A DNA stretch of 64,000 bases, from NCBI GenBank assembly GCA_900539865.1, contig UQDS01000008.1, positions 1-64,000 of the forward strand, given 5' to 3'. Both the position numbers and the translations under genes were made by a program. This document shows, in pieces, positions 43,126 to 52,102 of this stretch. Within the stretch, counting starts at the first letter, position 1, and every line of letters begins with the position of its first letter. The stretch comes from an uncultured Mollicutes bacterium (GTDB lineage: Bacteria; Bacillota_I; Bacilli_A; RFN20; CAG-288). The notes under the pieces were generated by a model, which was not told the origin of the DNA, searched no databases, and worked only from the letters and a program-made list of their open reading frames with translations.

Positions 43126-44789
43126 TGCATAGATATAAACGTACCTTATACATCGCTCTTTTCGGTGTAATTAGTATTCTCATCACCTTGATAAGTCTTC
43201 TATTTCCTTTTCTCAATGAAAAAACATCACTGCAAAAGGACGCGCGTTTTTTAAGTGCCCAAATTGTTGAACAAGTCACGACGGATAACGCAAAAGAAAT
43301 CACAGATTCTTTTCTCGATCAGGAAAATTATGAAATCACTATATTTTCATTTGACTCCAACCTCTTTTGCTCTACCTTATCTAATATTTCCTCTAAAGAA
43401 TATCATCAAATCAAAAAACATCTAAACGAAAGCTTCCGATATTCCAATAAAGAAGTCAGGCACGAGGCCGGTTACGGCTATGTCACTCACGATGTTGCTG
43501 AAGATATCTATGTCTTTGTAGTAAGCAGCGACACCGATGTTCTAGTGTGGTTGAAATGGTTTACCATCTTTGGACCTATCAGTGTTTTTTTACTTTCTCT
43601 TTCTTATGGCATTTTTGACTTCATCAAATATAAGCAGTCGGCAATTTATCTAAGAAACCAGGTGCGAAAGTTAAGAACAATCGCCAAAATCGATTCCATG
43701 GTTGAATATGATAACGATATTGAAAATTTAGCCAATATTGTCCGTGATACAAGAAAACACATGGAAGCAAGCATCAAGAAAAATTATATCTCTGAACAAA
43801 AGATAAACTTCATTCTCGACTCTATTGAGCAAGGTATTCTTGTCGTTGACTCTAAATTCCGAATTTTATTAGCTAATAATAAAGGAAGGGCGGTGATGAA
43901 CCTATCTTCTAGCGATAAAGTCTTGGGGGAGGATGAATTTACAAAGAGCGTTTTGATTAATACACGCGTGTTATTATCTACCAAAAGGCCAATGGTATTT
44001 ATTAAAGAAAAAGAAGGTAAGTATATTGAATTTAACATCAACGTCGCAGAAGTAGATTTCGATAACCAAAATGAGACAATGATTTCTTTACTCATGGTCG
44101 ATATCACTGATAAATACAACAGTGAAAAGATGAAACGTGATTTCTTTGCTAACGCAGCACACGAATTGAAGTCTCCTCTTACCTCCATTCTCGGATATCA
44201 GGAGCTGATCAGCGATGGCATTCTAACTTCCAAAGAAGAATTAGAAAACGCAAATCTTCGCACGATCAAAGAAGGTGAACGCATGAAAAAGCTGATTATG
44301 GAGATGCTGAAACTATCTTCGTTAGAAAACAATAATCTCCGCGCAATTGAAAAGATCGACGTTTGTGAAGAGCTCGACAATATCCTAGCCATGTTAGAAA
44401 ATCAAATCATGGCGAATCAGATTAAACTGATCAAGCATTACCAAAAGGTGATCATCAAGATGAACATCGATGATTTCTACAACCTTTTTAAGAACTTAAT
44501 CGAAAATGCAATACGTTACAATAAAACGGGGGGAAGTATCGAAATCACCATCGACACAACAAAACATGATATCTCTATTAAAGATACCGGTCTCGGTATC
44601 AAAGATGAAGACAAAGCCCGTATCTTCGAACGATTCTACCGCGTAGACAAAGCGCGAAGTCGTGAAAACGGAGGCACCGGTTTAGGACTGAGTATTGTAA
44701 AATACATTTGCAACTATTATGGTTACAAGATCAGCATTGACAGCACCTTAGGAAGTGGTAGTACCTTTACAATTCACTATCAGGACTGA
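43125..44789 (+). CDS. Sensor histidine kinase (PhoR-like)
   Basis: A 554-residue membrane kinase with an N-terminal helix (about 8-30), an extracytoplasmic sensor region of about 115 residues and a second helix (about 145-166). A PAS-like domain (about 225-330, LDSIEQGILVVDSKFRILLAN) follows, then HisKA with phospho-acceptor His346 (FFANAAHELKSPL) and a HATPase domain with NLIENAIRYN, DTGLGI and GGTGLGLSIV. All catalytic boxes are intact. The start overlaps the response regulator stop by one base, indicating translational coupling. Confidence 0.94.
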   Translation: MHRYKRTLYIALFGVISILITLISLLFPFLNEKTSLQKDARFLSAQIVEQVTTDNAKEITDSFLDQENYEITIFSFDSNLFCSTLSNISSKEYHQIKKHLNESFRYSNKEVRHEAGYGYVTHDVAEDIYVFVVSSDTDVLVWLKWFTIFGPISVFLLSLSYGIFDFIKYKQSAIYLRNQVRKLRTIAKIDSMVEYDNDIENLANIVRDTRKHMEASIKKNYISEQKINFILDSIEQGILVVDSKFRILLANNKGRAVMNLSSSDKVLGEDEFTKSVLINTRVLLSTKRPMVFIKEKEGKYIEFNINVAEVDFDNQNETMISLLMVDITDKYNSEKMKRDFFANAAHELKSPLTSILGYQELISDGILTSKEELENANLRTIKEGERMKKLIMEMLKLSSLENNNLRAIEKIDVCEELDNILAMLENQIMANQIKLIKHYQKVIIKMNIDDFYNLFKNLIENAIRYNKTGGSIEITIDTTKHDISIKDTGLGIKDEDKARIFERFYRVDKARSRENGGTGLGLSIVKYICNYYGYKISIDSTLGSGSTFTIHYQD

Positions 44790-44799
44790 TTTAAAACAG

Positions 44800-44845
44800 A
44801 CAGCTTTTTACAAGTATTCTTTCTTGTGAAAGCTGTTTTTTATTT
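44800..44845 (+). terminator. Terminator of the two-component operon
   Basis: ACAGCTTT ... AAAGCTGT stem with an inner ACAAG / CTTGT, followed by T's. Confidence 0.85.
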
Positions 44846-44910
44846 TTATTTTTTTGATAAAGTCAAAACAATGTATATATAATTTTTACAATTTAAAATT
44901 TTAAAATATT

Positions 44911-44923
44911 CCGATAATATCGG
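44911..44923. promoter_or_regulatory. Palindrome upstream of the importer operon
   Basis: CCGATA-A-TATCGG, a perfect 13-base palindrome 74 bases upstream of the importer's -10 box. It may be an operator. Confidence 0.35.
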
Positions 44924-44974
44924 CGCTTTTTATATTTTTACCATATTATTTTTCGCAAATTGTAAAATGTTTTA

Positions 44975-45002
44975 TTGCTTTTAAAGCGCTCACATTTATA
45001 AT
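44975..45002 (+). promoter_or_regulatory. Promoter of the importer operon
   Basis: TTGCTT (44975-44980) and TATAAT (44997-45002) are spaced 16 bases, about 40 bases before the binding-protein start. Confidence 0.55.
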
Positions 45003-45041
45003 AAGGGCACATATAAATTTTTTGAAGGAGGAATCAAAAAA

Positions 45042-46418
45042 ATGAAAAGAGCAAAAAATTTATTATCCTTATTGACCGTCATCTGTACATGTGCGATGAC
45101 AGCTTGCGGTGGCGGAGGTGTCAAAGACATCCAAGAGAACAATAAGTCAATTATCAAAGAAGCAGAAGGCCTTACCCGTGATGCCCTCATGGAAAAAGCC
45201 GCCAACGAAATTGGAGATGGCACCTTAAAATTTGTCGGCTGCAGCTCCAGATTCAAAAACGCTATCGATCCCTTTAAGGCAGAGTTAGCAAAGTACAATC
45301 CTAAATGCGCTGATATGAAGATCACCACCGACACTGCTGTCGACGGTCAGATTTATTTAAAGCTTAACGGCGAAATCGAAAGTGGTCTCACTTCCGGTTA
45401 TGATGCCGCCTTAGTTCAGGATGGTTATCAGCTCCAAAAACTCGGTATTGATACTGGTTATTATCTTAACTATGTACCGAAAGAATGGAAAGAAGCTACA
45501 GATACAAATAAAGAACTCAACGGAAATCCGTTCAGTCTTCAGTACAACATGAAGACATGGATGGTCAACAATGGCGGAGCCGGAAAAGACGTCGTCATCG
45601 ATAACGTTTGGGATATTACTCAGGACAAGTTCAAGAATCATCTTCACACCATGTCCCCGAACAACGAAAACGTCAACAGAGACTGGCTTATCATGCTCAC
45701 TCAAGACAAATGGTGCGATGTATTAAAAGCAGCTTTTGAAGATCCGACCAATGACAACAAGAGCTTAGATCTTTCTAAATATGAAAGCAAAGGCGAAAAA
45801 CAGAAATACGCTTATGCCTTTATTGATAAGTATCTCACCAATGCAATCTTCTATGAAGATGACGGTAAAGCAAGAGATGCTTTCATGAAAGATAAAGGCG
45901 GTATCGCTTGGATCGTCTATTCTAAGATCGCTTCCATCCAGGAATCTGCAGAAATCACTAAGAAGGATATCACTATCGCCGCTTTAGGTTCTGACCATGA
46001 AGATGGCAATAATCCTGGCACCTCCAAAATCAAGGGCTTTGGTTCTTTCATGTATAAGCATTATTTGCAGATTATGCCTTATACTTCTCATCCGTACACC
46101 TCTTGTGCATTCATCAACTTCTTAAGCACCACCACTACTGGTTATGACGCTTGGGCACACGATATCGGCGACTATCCTTCCATGCCTTCTATCAACGTTG
46201 ATAGAACTTTAGGCGGTCATGGTGAATTAAGCGCTGATTACAAATTCACGCAAGATTCTTCCAAGCCTAACGTCTTCCCTTGTCTCAACGATCCTTCTTC
46301 CGATTGGTGGACCGATGATCAAAAGGGTGCAAACGCAGTCATTGAAACTCCTTCCTACATCGTCAGTCAGTACAACAACGTCAACGACTTCATCAAAAAA
46401 GTCATCGCCGACAAATAA
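45042..46418 (+). CDS. ABC importer substrate-binding lipoprotein
   Basis: A 458-residue type 1 extracellular solute-binding protein (lipobox MTAC, Cys22; AAGGAGG before the ATG). The fold is recognised from the layout TLKFVGCSSRFKNAIDPFKAEL at the start of the mature body, GYDAALVQDG, YNMKTWMVNN, a WDIT block, and HPYTSCAFINFLSTTTTGYDAW near the end. Together with the fused permease this resembles ferric iron, thiamine, aminoethylphosphonate or polyamine importers more than sugar importers, but the substrate is not determined. It is followed by a strong 28-base palindromic hairpin before the permease gene. Confidence 0.85.
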   Translation: MKRAKNLLSLLTVICTCAMTACGGGGVKDIQENNKSIIKEAEGLTRDALMEKAANEIGDGTLKFVGCSSRFKNAIDPFKAELAKYNPKCADMKITTDTAVDGQIYLKLNGEIESGLTSGYDAALVQDGYQLQKLGIDTGYYLNYVPKEWKEATDTNKELNGNPFSLQYNMKTWMVNNGGAGKDVVIDNVWDITQDKFKNHLHTMSPNNENVNRDWLIMLTQDKWCDVLKAAFEDPTNDNKSLDLSKYESKGEKQKYAYAFIDKYLTNAIFYEDDGKARDAFMKDKGGIAWIVYSKIASIQESAEITKKDITIAALGSDHEDGNNPGTSKIKGFGSFMYKHYLQIMPYTSHPYTSCAFINFLSTTTTGYDAWAHDIGDYPSMPSINVDRTLGGHGELSADYKFTQDSSKPNVFPCLNDPSSDWWTDDQKGANAVIETPSYIVSQYNNVNDFIKKVIADK

Positions 46419-46433
46419 ATTTCGTCATAAAAT

Positions 46434-46461
46434 CTAAGAAGGGCAGATCTGCCCTTCTTAG
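46434..46461 (+). promoter_or_regulatory. Intercistronic hairpin
   Basis: A perfect 28-base palindrome (14-bp arms, CTAAGAAGGGCAGA and its complement) followed by a weak T-rich stretch. It probably acts as partial terminator or 3' stabiliser, so that binding protein is made in excess over the membrane and ATPase subunits. Confidence 0.7.
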
Positions 46462-46481
46462 TCATTTTTAAGGAGTAGTTT

Positions 46482-48308
46482 ATGGAAGAAAACACACTTG
46501 ACTTAAATTCAATGAAGATGAAAGCCAAACGTGCACTAAATAGAGGATTGACATTCTTCGGTGTTCCTGCAAACACGATTCTTGTCATCTTTGGCTTTGT
46601 GCTTTTACTTCTGACTTTCGTCCCTTTTATTACAATTTTAATAGACTCATTCACCGTACATATGATGGAAAGTGTTCCTGGCGCCAAACCAGGAGACTTC
46701 ACCTTCTATCATTTTTATGAAGTATTCGGTTCCGAATTAAGCTGGGGTTATTTCTATAAGCCTCTCTTTAATTCCTTGCTTGTCTCTGTTCTCTCTTGCG
46801 TCTTCGCAGTTCTCTTTGGCGGCACTGTCGCCTTCATGATCACCAGAACAAATATGCCTTGCAAAAAGCTCATCTCTTCTGTCTTTATCTTCCCTTACAT
46901 CATGCCTCAGTGGACATTAGCCTTGTTCTGGAAAAACTTCTTCATGTCGACAAATTGCCCCGGAGGATACGTTGGTGAACTTCAGGCACTCACGGGTTTT
47001 GCCTCTCCGGAATGGTTAGTATACGGAGCTTTCCCCATCTCATTAGTTCTCGGTCTACATTACACCCCGTTTGCCTATATTTTAATCGGCGGTATCCTGA
47101 GAAACATGGATGCCAACTTAGAGGAAGCAGCCACAATTTTAAATGTTCCTCGCTATAAAATTTTCACAAGAATCACAGTGCCGATTCTCAAACCGGCATT
47201 ATTAAGCACAATCTTGCTTGTCTTCTCTAGCGCCATGAGCTCTTATCCTGTCGCCATCACGTTAGGACGACCCGCAAACTTTGAGGTCCTAGCTACGCAG
47301 ATGCAAGTCATGCTGCAAAAAGGTAAATATTCAGACCAAGCAGGATTTGGTTCTATTATTACATTGGTCCTCATTCTCATCGGCGTAGTCATCTTAGCGA
47401 TGAATCAAGTCTCTACTGGTAGCCGCAAACAATACACGACTGTCAGCGGCAAATCCGGTCAGATTTCCAAAGTCAATCTCGGTAAAGTTGGAAGATGGGT
47501 TGTCTTTAGCATCCTCGCTATCCTTGTTCTCTTCTTCTGTATCGGTCCGATGGTCTCCTTTATCTTTGAATCTCTCTTGCCAAATCCTGGTGACTATTCT
47601 TCCGGATTTACAACGCGTTGGTGGACTTCCAAAGAGATTCTGCGAAACGGTTACCGCGGCCTATTCTACTCACCTGAAATTTGGTCCGCGCTCGGCGGAA
47701 GTATCGCCCTTTCTCTCGTCTGTTCTCTCTTCGCTGGTACCTTTGGTCTCTTGATTGGTTACGCTGTCAGTAAAAAGAGAAAGAGCAAGATGGCCCAAGG
47801 CGTCAACGCCTTAGCGTTCTTACCTTACTTGCTCCCTTCTATCTCCTTATCCGCTATCTTCTTCATGGTCTCTTTAAAAATTTCTTGGTTGTATGCGACA
47901 CCATTCCTCCTTTGTGCTATCGTCGGTATTCTCAAGTACATCCCGTTCGCCAGCCGCTCTAGTTTAAACGCAATGCTCCAGCTTTCTAACGAAATCGAAG
48001 AAGCGGCGATGATTCAAAATATCCCTTGGTGGAAGCGTATGTTGAAAATCGTCTTCCCCATTCAAAAGTCCAGTTTCTTAAGCGGCTATTTACTCCCGTT
48101 CATCAGCTGTATGAGAGAGCTTTCCCTCTTCGTCTTCATCGCCCCTACCGGTATGATCCTCACCACATTGATGTTCCAATTAGAAGAGACGGGTTTACCC
48201 GCTTTACAAAACGGAGCCAACTTGATCTTAGTTGTCGTCATCTTAATCTTCAACTGGCTGATCAACAAGATCACCGGAGCCAGCTTAGACAAGGGTATAG
48301 GAGGTTAA
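46482..48308 (+). CDS. ABC importer permease, two fused domains
   Basis: A 608-residue permease with about twelve membrane helices. The two binding-protein-dependent transport domains each carry an EAA loop: NLEEAATILNVPRYKIFTRITVP (about 204-226) and EIEEAAMIQNIPWWKRMLKIVFP (about 506-528). This fused arrangement is typical of FbpB-type iron and related importers. AAGGAG precedes the ATG. It lies between the binding protein and the ATPase genes, with only 3 bases to the next start. Confidence 0.88.
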   Translation: MEENTLDLNSMKMKAKRALNRGLTFFGVPANTILVIFGFVLLLLTFVPFITILIDSFTVHMMESVPGAKPGDFTFYHFYEVFGSELSWGYFYKPLFNSLLVSVLSCVFAVLFGGTVAFMITRTNMPCKKLISSVFIFPYIMPQWTLALFWKNFFMSTNCPGGYVGELQALTGFASPEWLVYGAFPISLVLGLHYTPFAYILIGGILRNMDANLEEAATILNVPRYKIFTRITVPILKPALLSTILLVFSSAMSSYPVAITLGRPANFEVLATQMQVMLQKGKYSDQAGFGSIITLVLILIGVVILAMNQVSTGSRKQYTTVSGKSGQISKVNLGKVGRWVVFSILAILVLFFCIGPMVSFIFESLLPNPGDYSSGFTTRWWTSKEILRNGYRGLFYSPEIWSALGGSIALSLVCSLFAGTFGLLIGYAVSKKRKSKMAQGVNALAFLPYLLPSISLSAIFFMVSLKISWLYATPFLLCAIVGILKYIPFASRSSLNAMLQLSNEIEEAAMIQNIPWWKRMLKIVFPIQKSSFLSGYLLPFISCMRELSLFVFIAPTGMILTTLMFQLEETGLPALQNGANLILVVVILIFNWLINKITGASLDKGIGG

Positions 48309-48311
48309 TTT

Positions 48312-50324
48312 ATGCCTGCAATTGATTTAATTAACGTCACCAAAAGATGGGGTGATTTCTACGCTGTAGATAATCTCAATCTCCATATTGATGATTATTC
48401 ATTCATCACGCTTTTAGGTCCTTCTGGATGTGGTAAAACCACCACTTTAAGAATGATCGCCGGTTTAGAAACACCGACTTCTGGTAAGATCCTAATCAAT
48501 GGTGTTCCTGTCTATGATAGCGAATTAGGAATCAACATTCCTGCCAACAAGAGACTCGTCGGTTTCTTGTTCCAAAACTACGCGCTTTGGCCGCATATGA
48601 CAGTGCAAAAGAACATCGAATTCGGCTTACAAAATCTCAAAGAATACATGCCTGTTGTTGACTCTAACTACACGCAAATCAAAGATCACATCAACGTGTT
48701 AAAAAACCCGCAAAAAGTTATCGAACTCTGCAAACAGAACATCAACAAAGATGGTAAGATCGACAAGAGAAGAGCGTTGATTGCTATCATTGACTACTTT
48801 AAAGTCTCAATGTACACCGCGGAAAAGGTCTTTGCCTTAAACCTCACAGAAAAAAGCGCAGGAGAAGTCGAAACTATCACTTCGGAAGAAATTAAAACAC
48901 TGACTTTAAAATTAGAAGATATTCAAAAGAAATACGATGAAAAAGGTATTGATTTAAACAGCGAAGGCTATATTTTAGCTGAACCGGAGCTCGCCGAAGA
49001 TTACATCGCCTTAAACCTCGCCTATAACGCAATCAAAAATCACGAAAAGGTTTTAGAAGACATCAAGAAAGGTGTCAGCGAAGGCTTAAAACCAGTACAG
49101 GCGATTATGGCAAGCACCAATTTGACCATGAAGACAGCAAAAACGCTCTTACCCTTCTTCAATTCAATCGCTGCTCAAAAAGGTGAAACACGCGAAGAAA
49201 CTGTCAAGAAAGAACTCGCTTCTTATGACATTCAGTTGCGCAGATTAAAGAGTGAATACCTCAACATCGGCTTTACCCTCAACGAGAAAGGGGAGAAAAT
49301 ACCTTCCATCGATTTCAACGATAAAAACTGGAACGGTGAAAAAGTTCACAAAGTCACCTTAAGAAAATTATCGAACGAAGAGATCGATTTAAGAGTCCGT
49401 CATGTCTCTCGCGTCGTCAAGATTGCTGAGTTCATGGAACGATATCCAAGCGAACTCTCTGGCGGTCAACAACAGCGTGTCGCTATCGCTAGAACTTTAG
49501 CACCTGGTCCGAAAGTTCTCTTCATGGACGAACCTCTCTCTAACCTCGACGCCAAGCTTCGTTTAGAGATGAGAACTGAGTTAAAGAGATTGCACATGGA
49601 AACTGGTTCCACGTTCATCTATGTCACCCACGATCAATTAGAGGCGATGACCTTAGCGACCAAGATCTGTTTAATCAACAACGGTGTCTTGCAGCAATAC
49701 GATGCCCCTTTAGATGTTTACAAAAAGCCGAAAAACTTATTTGTCGCTGACTTTGTAGGAAATCCTGCCATCAACTTTGTCGAGGTTCACGCTCATCAAA
49801 GCGAAAACGGAACTATCGAAATGTCCGCCTTTAATGGTATGAACTTCACTTTCACTCCTACAACAGAAATCGACCTGGCCGCTTTAAAAGCGGAAAGAGA
49901 TGCTTCTTTTGCTGAAAAAGAAACAAAGAAACAGGAAGATTTGAAAGATAAAAAGTTTGTCGCCAAAGGAAACAAAGATACCGACTTTGTCTTCAACATC
50001 CAAAAAGTCACAGAAACGATGTCTTCCGACGAGGAAAAAGTGATCGCAGAAGATGAATATGTCATCGGCATTCGTCCAGAGTTCATTCTCTTAAATGACG
50101 ATGAGCCGCTGACAGGTGAAATCTATTCTGCGTTACCTTCTGGTATGGAAACTATCGTCAAGATTCGTCTGGATGAATTCTTGCTTACTTCTGTCATCTT
50201 CGGTGGCGTTGACTACCGTGTCGGAAGCAAGTGTAAGTTCCGCTTCATCGGTAAAGAAATTCTCTTGTTTGATCGCAAGAGCGGCCAACTTCTTGCTCAA
50301 GGTAGCTTAAAGTTCAATCAATAA
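48312..50324 (+). CDS. ABC importer ATPase with a large duplicated insertion
   Basis: A 670-residue ATPase of the MalK/FbpC/PotA class, about 300 residues longer than usual. Walker A GPSGCGKTT is at 36-44, Q-loop Gln88, signature LSGGQQQR 382-389, Walker B VLFMDEP 402-408, and switch His440. A TOBE-like regulatory part with IGIRPEF begins near 585 and carries a charged insertion (about 520-570). Between NIEFGL (106) and TLRKLSNEEID (349), the helical subdomain holds an insertion of about 235 residues. It contains two related repeats: 135-222 (KVIELCK...TAEK...LEDIQKKY...LNSEG) and 246-330 (KVLEDIKK...TAKT...LRRLKSEY...LNEKG). Catalytic motifs are intact. Some Mollicutes importer ATPases are also enlarged, but I do not recognise this insert. 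Confidence 0.9.
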   Translation: MPAIDLINVTKRWGDFYAVDNLNLHIDDYSFITLLGPSGCGKTTTLRMIAGLETPTSGKILINGVPVYDSELGINIPANKRLVGFLFQNYALWPHMTVQKNIEFGLQNLKEYMPVVDSNYTQIKDHINVLKNPQKVIELCKQNINKDGKIDKRRALIAIIDYFKVSMYTAEKVFALNLTEKSAGEVETITSEEIKTLTLKLEDIQKKYDEKGIDLNSEGYILAEPELAEDYIALNLAYNAIKNHEKVLEDIKKGVSEGLKPVQAIMASTNLTMKTAKTLLPFFNSIAAQKGETREETVKKELASYDIQLRRLKSEYLNIGFTLNEKGEKIPSIDFNDKNWNGEKVHKVTLRKLSNEEIDLRVRHVSRVVKIAEFMERYPSELSGGQQQRVAIARTLAPGPKVLFMDEPLSNLDAKLRLEMRTELKRLHMETGSTFIYVTHDQLEAMTLATKICLINNGVLQQYDAPLDVYKKPKNLFVADFVGNPAINFVEVHAHQSENGTIEMSAFNGMNFTFTPTTEIDLAALKAERDASFAEKETKKQEDLKDKKFVAKGNKDTDFVFNIQKVTETMSSDEEKVIAEDEYVIGIRPEFILLNDDEPLTGEIYSALPSGMETIVKIRLDEFLLTSVIFGGVDYRVGSKCKFRFIGKEILLFDRKSGQLLAQGSLKFNQ

Positions 50325-50327
50325 TTC

Positions 50328-50361
50328 AAAAGGGCAATGGTCATAGGCTATTGCCCTTTTT
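50328..50361 (+). terminator. Terminator of the importer operon
   Basis: AAAAGGGCAAT-11-ATTGCCCTTTT followed by T's, just before the pgm ribosome site. Confidence 0.85.
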
Positions 50362-50380
50362 CTTCTTTCAGAGGTAGTTT

Positions 50381-52102
50381 ATGGATGAAAAAATAAACTT
50401 GTGTTATCAATATTGGCTTAATAATTTAAAGTCAATTTCTACAGATGATTATCAATCGTTATTATCGATAAAAGATGAGAAAACCATCACAGACCTATTC
50501 TTTAAAGATTTAACTTTTGGAACCGGTGGATTAAGAGGAGTGATGGGCTTAGGGAGCAACCGTTTAAACTTCTATACTATTTACCGAGCAACTCATGGTC
50601 TTGCCCTTTATTTGAAAAGCAAAAAGCAATACCCGAAGATTGTCATCGGTTATGACTCTCGAAAAAATTCTTTTGAATTTGCCTTTTTGGTTGCAAAAGT
50701 GATGTCCAATTTAGGAATTGAGTCCTATTTATTTAAAGAGCTAATCCCCACTCCCATTGTCAGTTACGCAATTAGAAAATTAAAAGCAGACGGTGGCGTG
50801 ATCATCACCTCTTCTCACAACCCTCGCGAATACAACGGCTATAAAGTCTATAATGACGAAGGTTCCCAAATCACCTTAAAAGCCGCCCAAGAAATCACAA
50901 CACGCATCAACTCTATCGACCTCTTTAAAGATTATTTGTCTTTGACATCTCTAGGAGAAACAACGAGGATACATTACATCGACGAAAAACTCATCGATGA
51001 TTTTATCCAATCGACATTGCGCGTTTCCCTCTTAAATGATTTTTCTCCTAAGGACGTTAATATTGTTTACACTCCATTAAATGGCACTGGCTTAAAACCA
51101 GTCTTAACCATCCTTGAGAAAGCCGGTTTTAAGCATGTTAGTGTACCCGCTTTGCAACGAGATCCCGATGAAAATTTTACTACTTGTCCCTTTCCAAACC
51201 CCGAATTAAAAGAAGCGCTGACGCTTGGTATACAACTGTGCCATGAAGTGAATGCGGATCTATTATTAGCAACTGACCCCGATTGTGATCGCTGTGGTAT
51301 TGGTGTGAAATATCACGATCAATTTTTACTTCTAAGCGGCAATGAAGTTGCCATTTTACTTTTGAATTTCTTCTTAGAAACAAAAGATTGCAGCAAAAAG
51401 GAAATCGTTCACTCCATTGTATCCACATCTCTTGTCGATCATATTGCAGATAAAAACGGAATCGAAGTAAAACATGTACTCACCGGTTTTAAATATATTG
51501 GAGAGGAAATCAATCGTTTAGAAAAAGAAGGACAAACAGACCGCTTCCTTTTTGGTTTTGAAGAGAGCTATGGTTATCTCACCAATACAGAAGTAAGAGA
51601 TAAGGATGCTGTAAACGCCGCTTTAATCATCGCAGAGATGTTCTATTATTACAAAGTAAGGGGAATCAATCTCATCGATAAATTAGAAGAAATCTATCAG
51701 CTTTACGGCTATAACAAGAATATTTTACTGTGGCACACATTTGCCGGAAAAAACGGTATGGAATTCATGAATGAAACGATGCATGCGCTCCGCCAAATGT
51801 CTTTTTGTCAACTCGATGAGTTCTTCCATAGCACCGTGATTCAAATCGACGATTTTCTAGTCGGAAAACAAATCACAAGCGAAAACAAACAAACAGAGCT
51901 CACTCTTCCTCAAAGCGATGTTTTAATTTTCTATTTCAACGACGGAGCAAGACTTGCTATCCGCCCATCGGGTACCGAGCCAAAACTCAAATGTTATATT
52001 GAAGTCATCTGTAAAGAAAAAAACAAAGTAGAAGAAAAACTTGCTTTTTACCAAAAAGCTTTTGAAAGAATCATCGGAGAAAAACATGAAGAACATCTAT
52101 GA
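50381..52102 (+). CDS. pgcA: Phosphoglucomutase/phosphomannomutase
   Basis: A 573-residue alpha-D-phosphohexomutase interconverting sugar 1- and 6-phosphates. The N-terminal FGTGGLRGVMG, the phosphoserine loop TSSHNPREYNGYK (Ser145), the metal loop ATDPDCDRCGIG, the sugar-binding GFEESYGYL and the phosphate-binding RPSGTEPKLK are present. The length and sequence fit the PgcA branch rather than the shorter GlmM. It overlaps manA by 17 bases, which suggests joint supply of mannose-1-phosphate or glucose-1-phosphate for glycan synthesis or use of glucose released from starch. Confidence 0.92.
   Translation: MDEKINLCYQYWLNNLKSISTDDYQSLLSIKDEKTITDLFFKDLTFGTGGLRGVMGLGSNRLNFYTIYRATHGLALYLKSKKQYPKIVIGYDSRKNSFEFAFLVAKVMSNLGIESYLFKELIPTPIVSYAIRKLKADGGVIITSSHNPREYNGYKVYNDEGSQITLKAAQEITTRINSIDLFKDYLSLTSLGETTRIHYIDEKLIDDFIQSTLRVSLLNDFSPKDVNIVYTPLNGTGLKPVLTILEKAGFKHVSVPALQRDPDENFTTCPFPNPELKEALTLGIQLCHEVNADLLLATDPDCDRCGIGVKYHDQFLLLSGNEVAILLLNFFLETKDCSKKEIVHSIVSTSLVDHIADKNGIEVKHVLTGFKYIGEEINRLEKEGQTDRFLFGFEESYGYLTNTEVRDKDAVNAALIIAEMFYYYKVRGINLIDKLEEIYQLYGYNKNILLWHTFAGKNGMEFMNETMHALRQMSFCQLDEFFHSTVIQIDDFLVGKQITSENKQTELTLPQSDVLIFYFNDGARLAIRPSGTEPKLKCYIEVICKEKNKVEEKLAFYQKAFERIIGEKHEEHL

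Noticed and set aside
42451..44789. Naming the two-component system PhoP/PhoR
   Set aside because: Domain layout is PhoB/PhoR-like, but no phosphate transport genes are nearby and many other systems share the layout.
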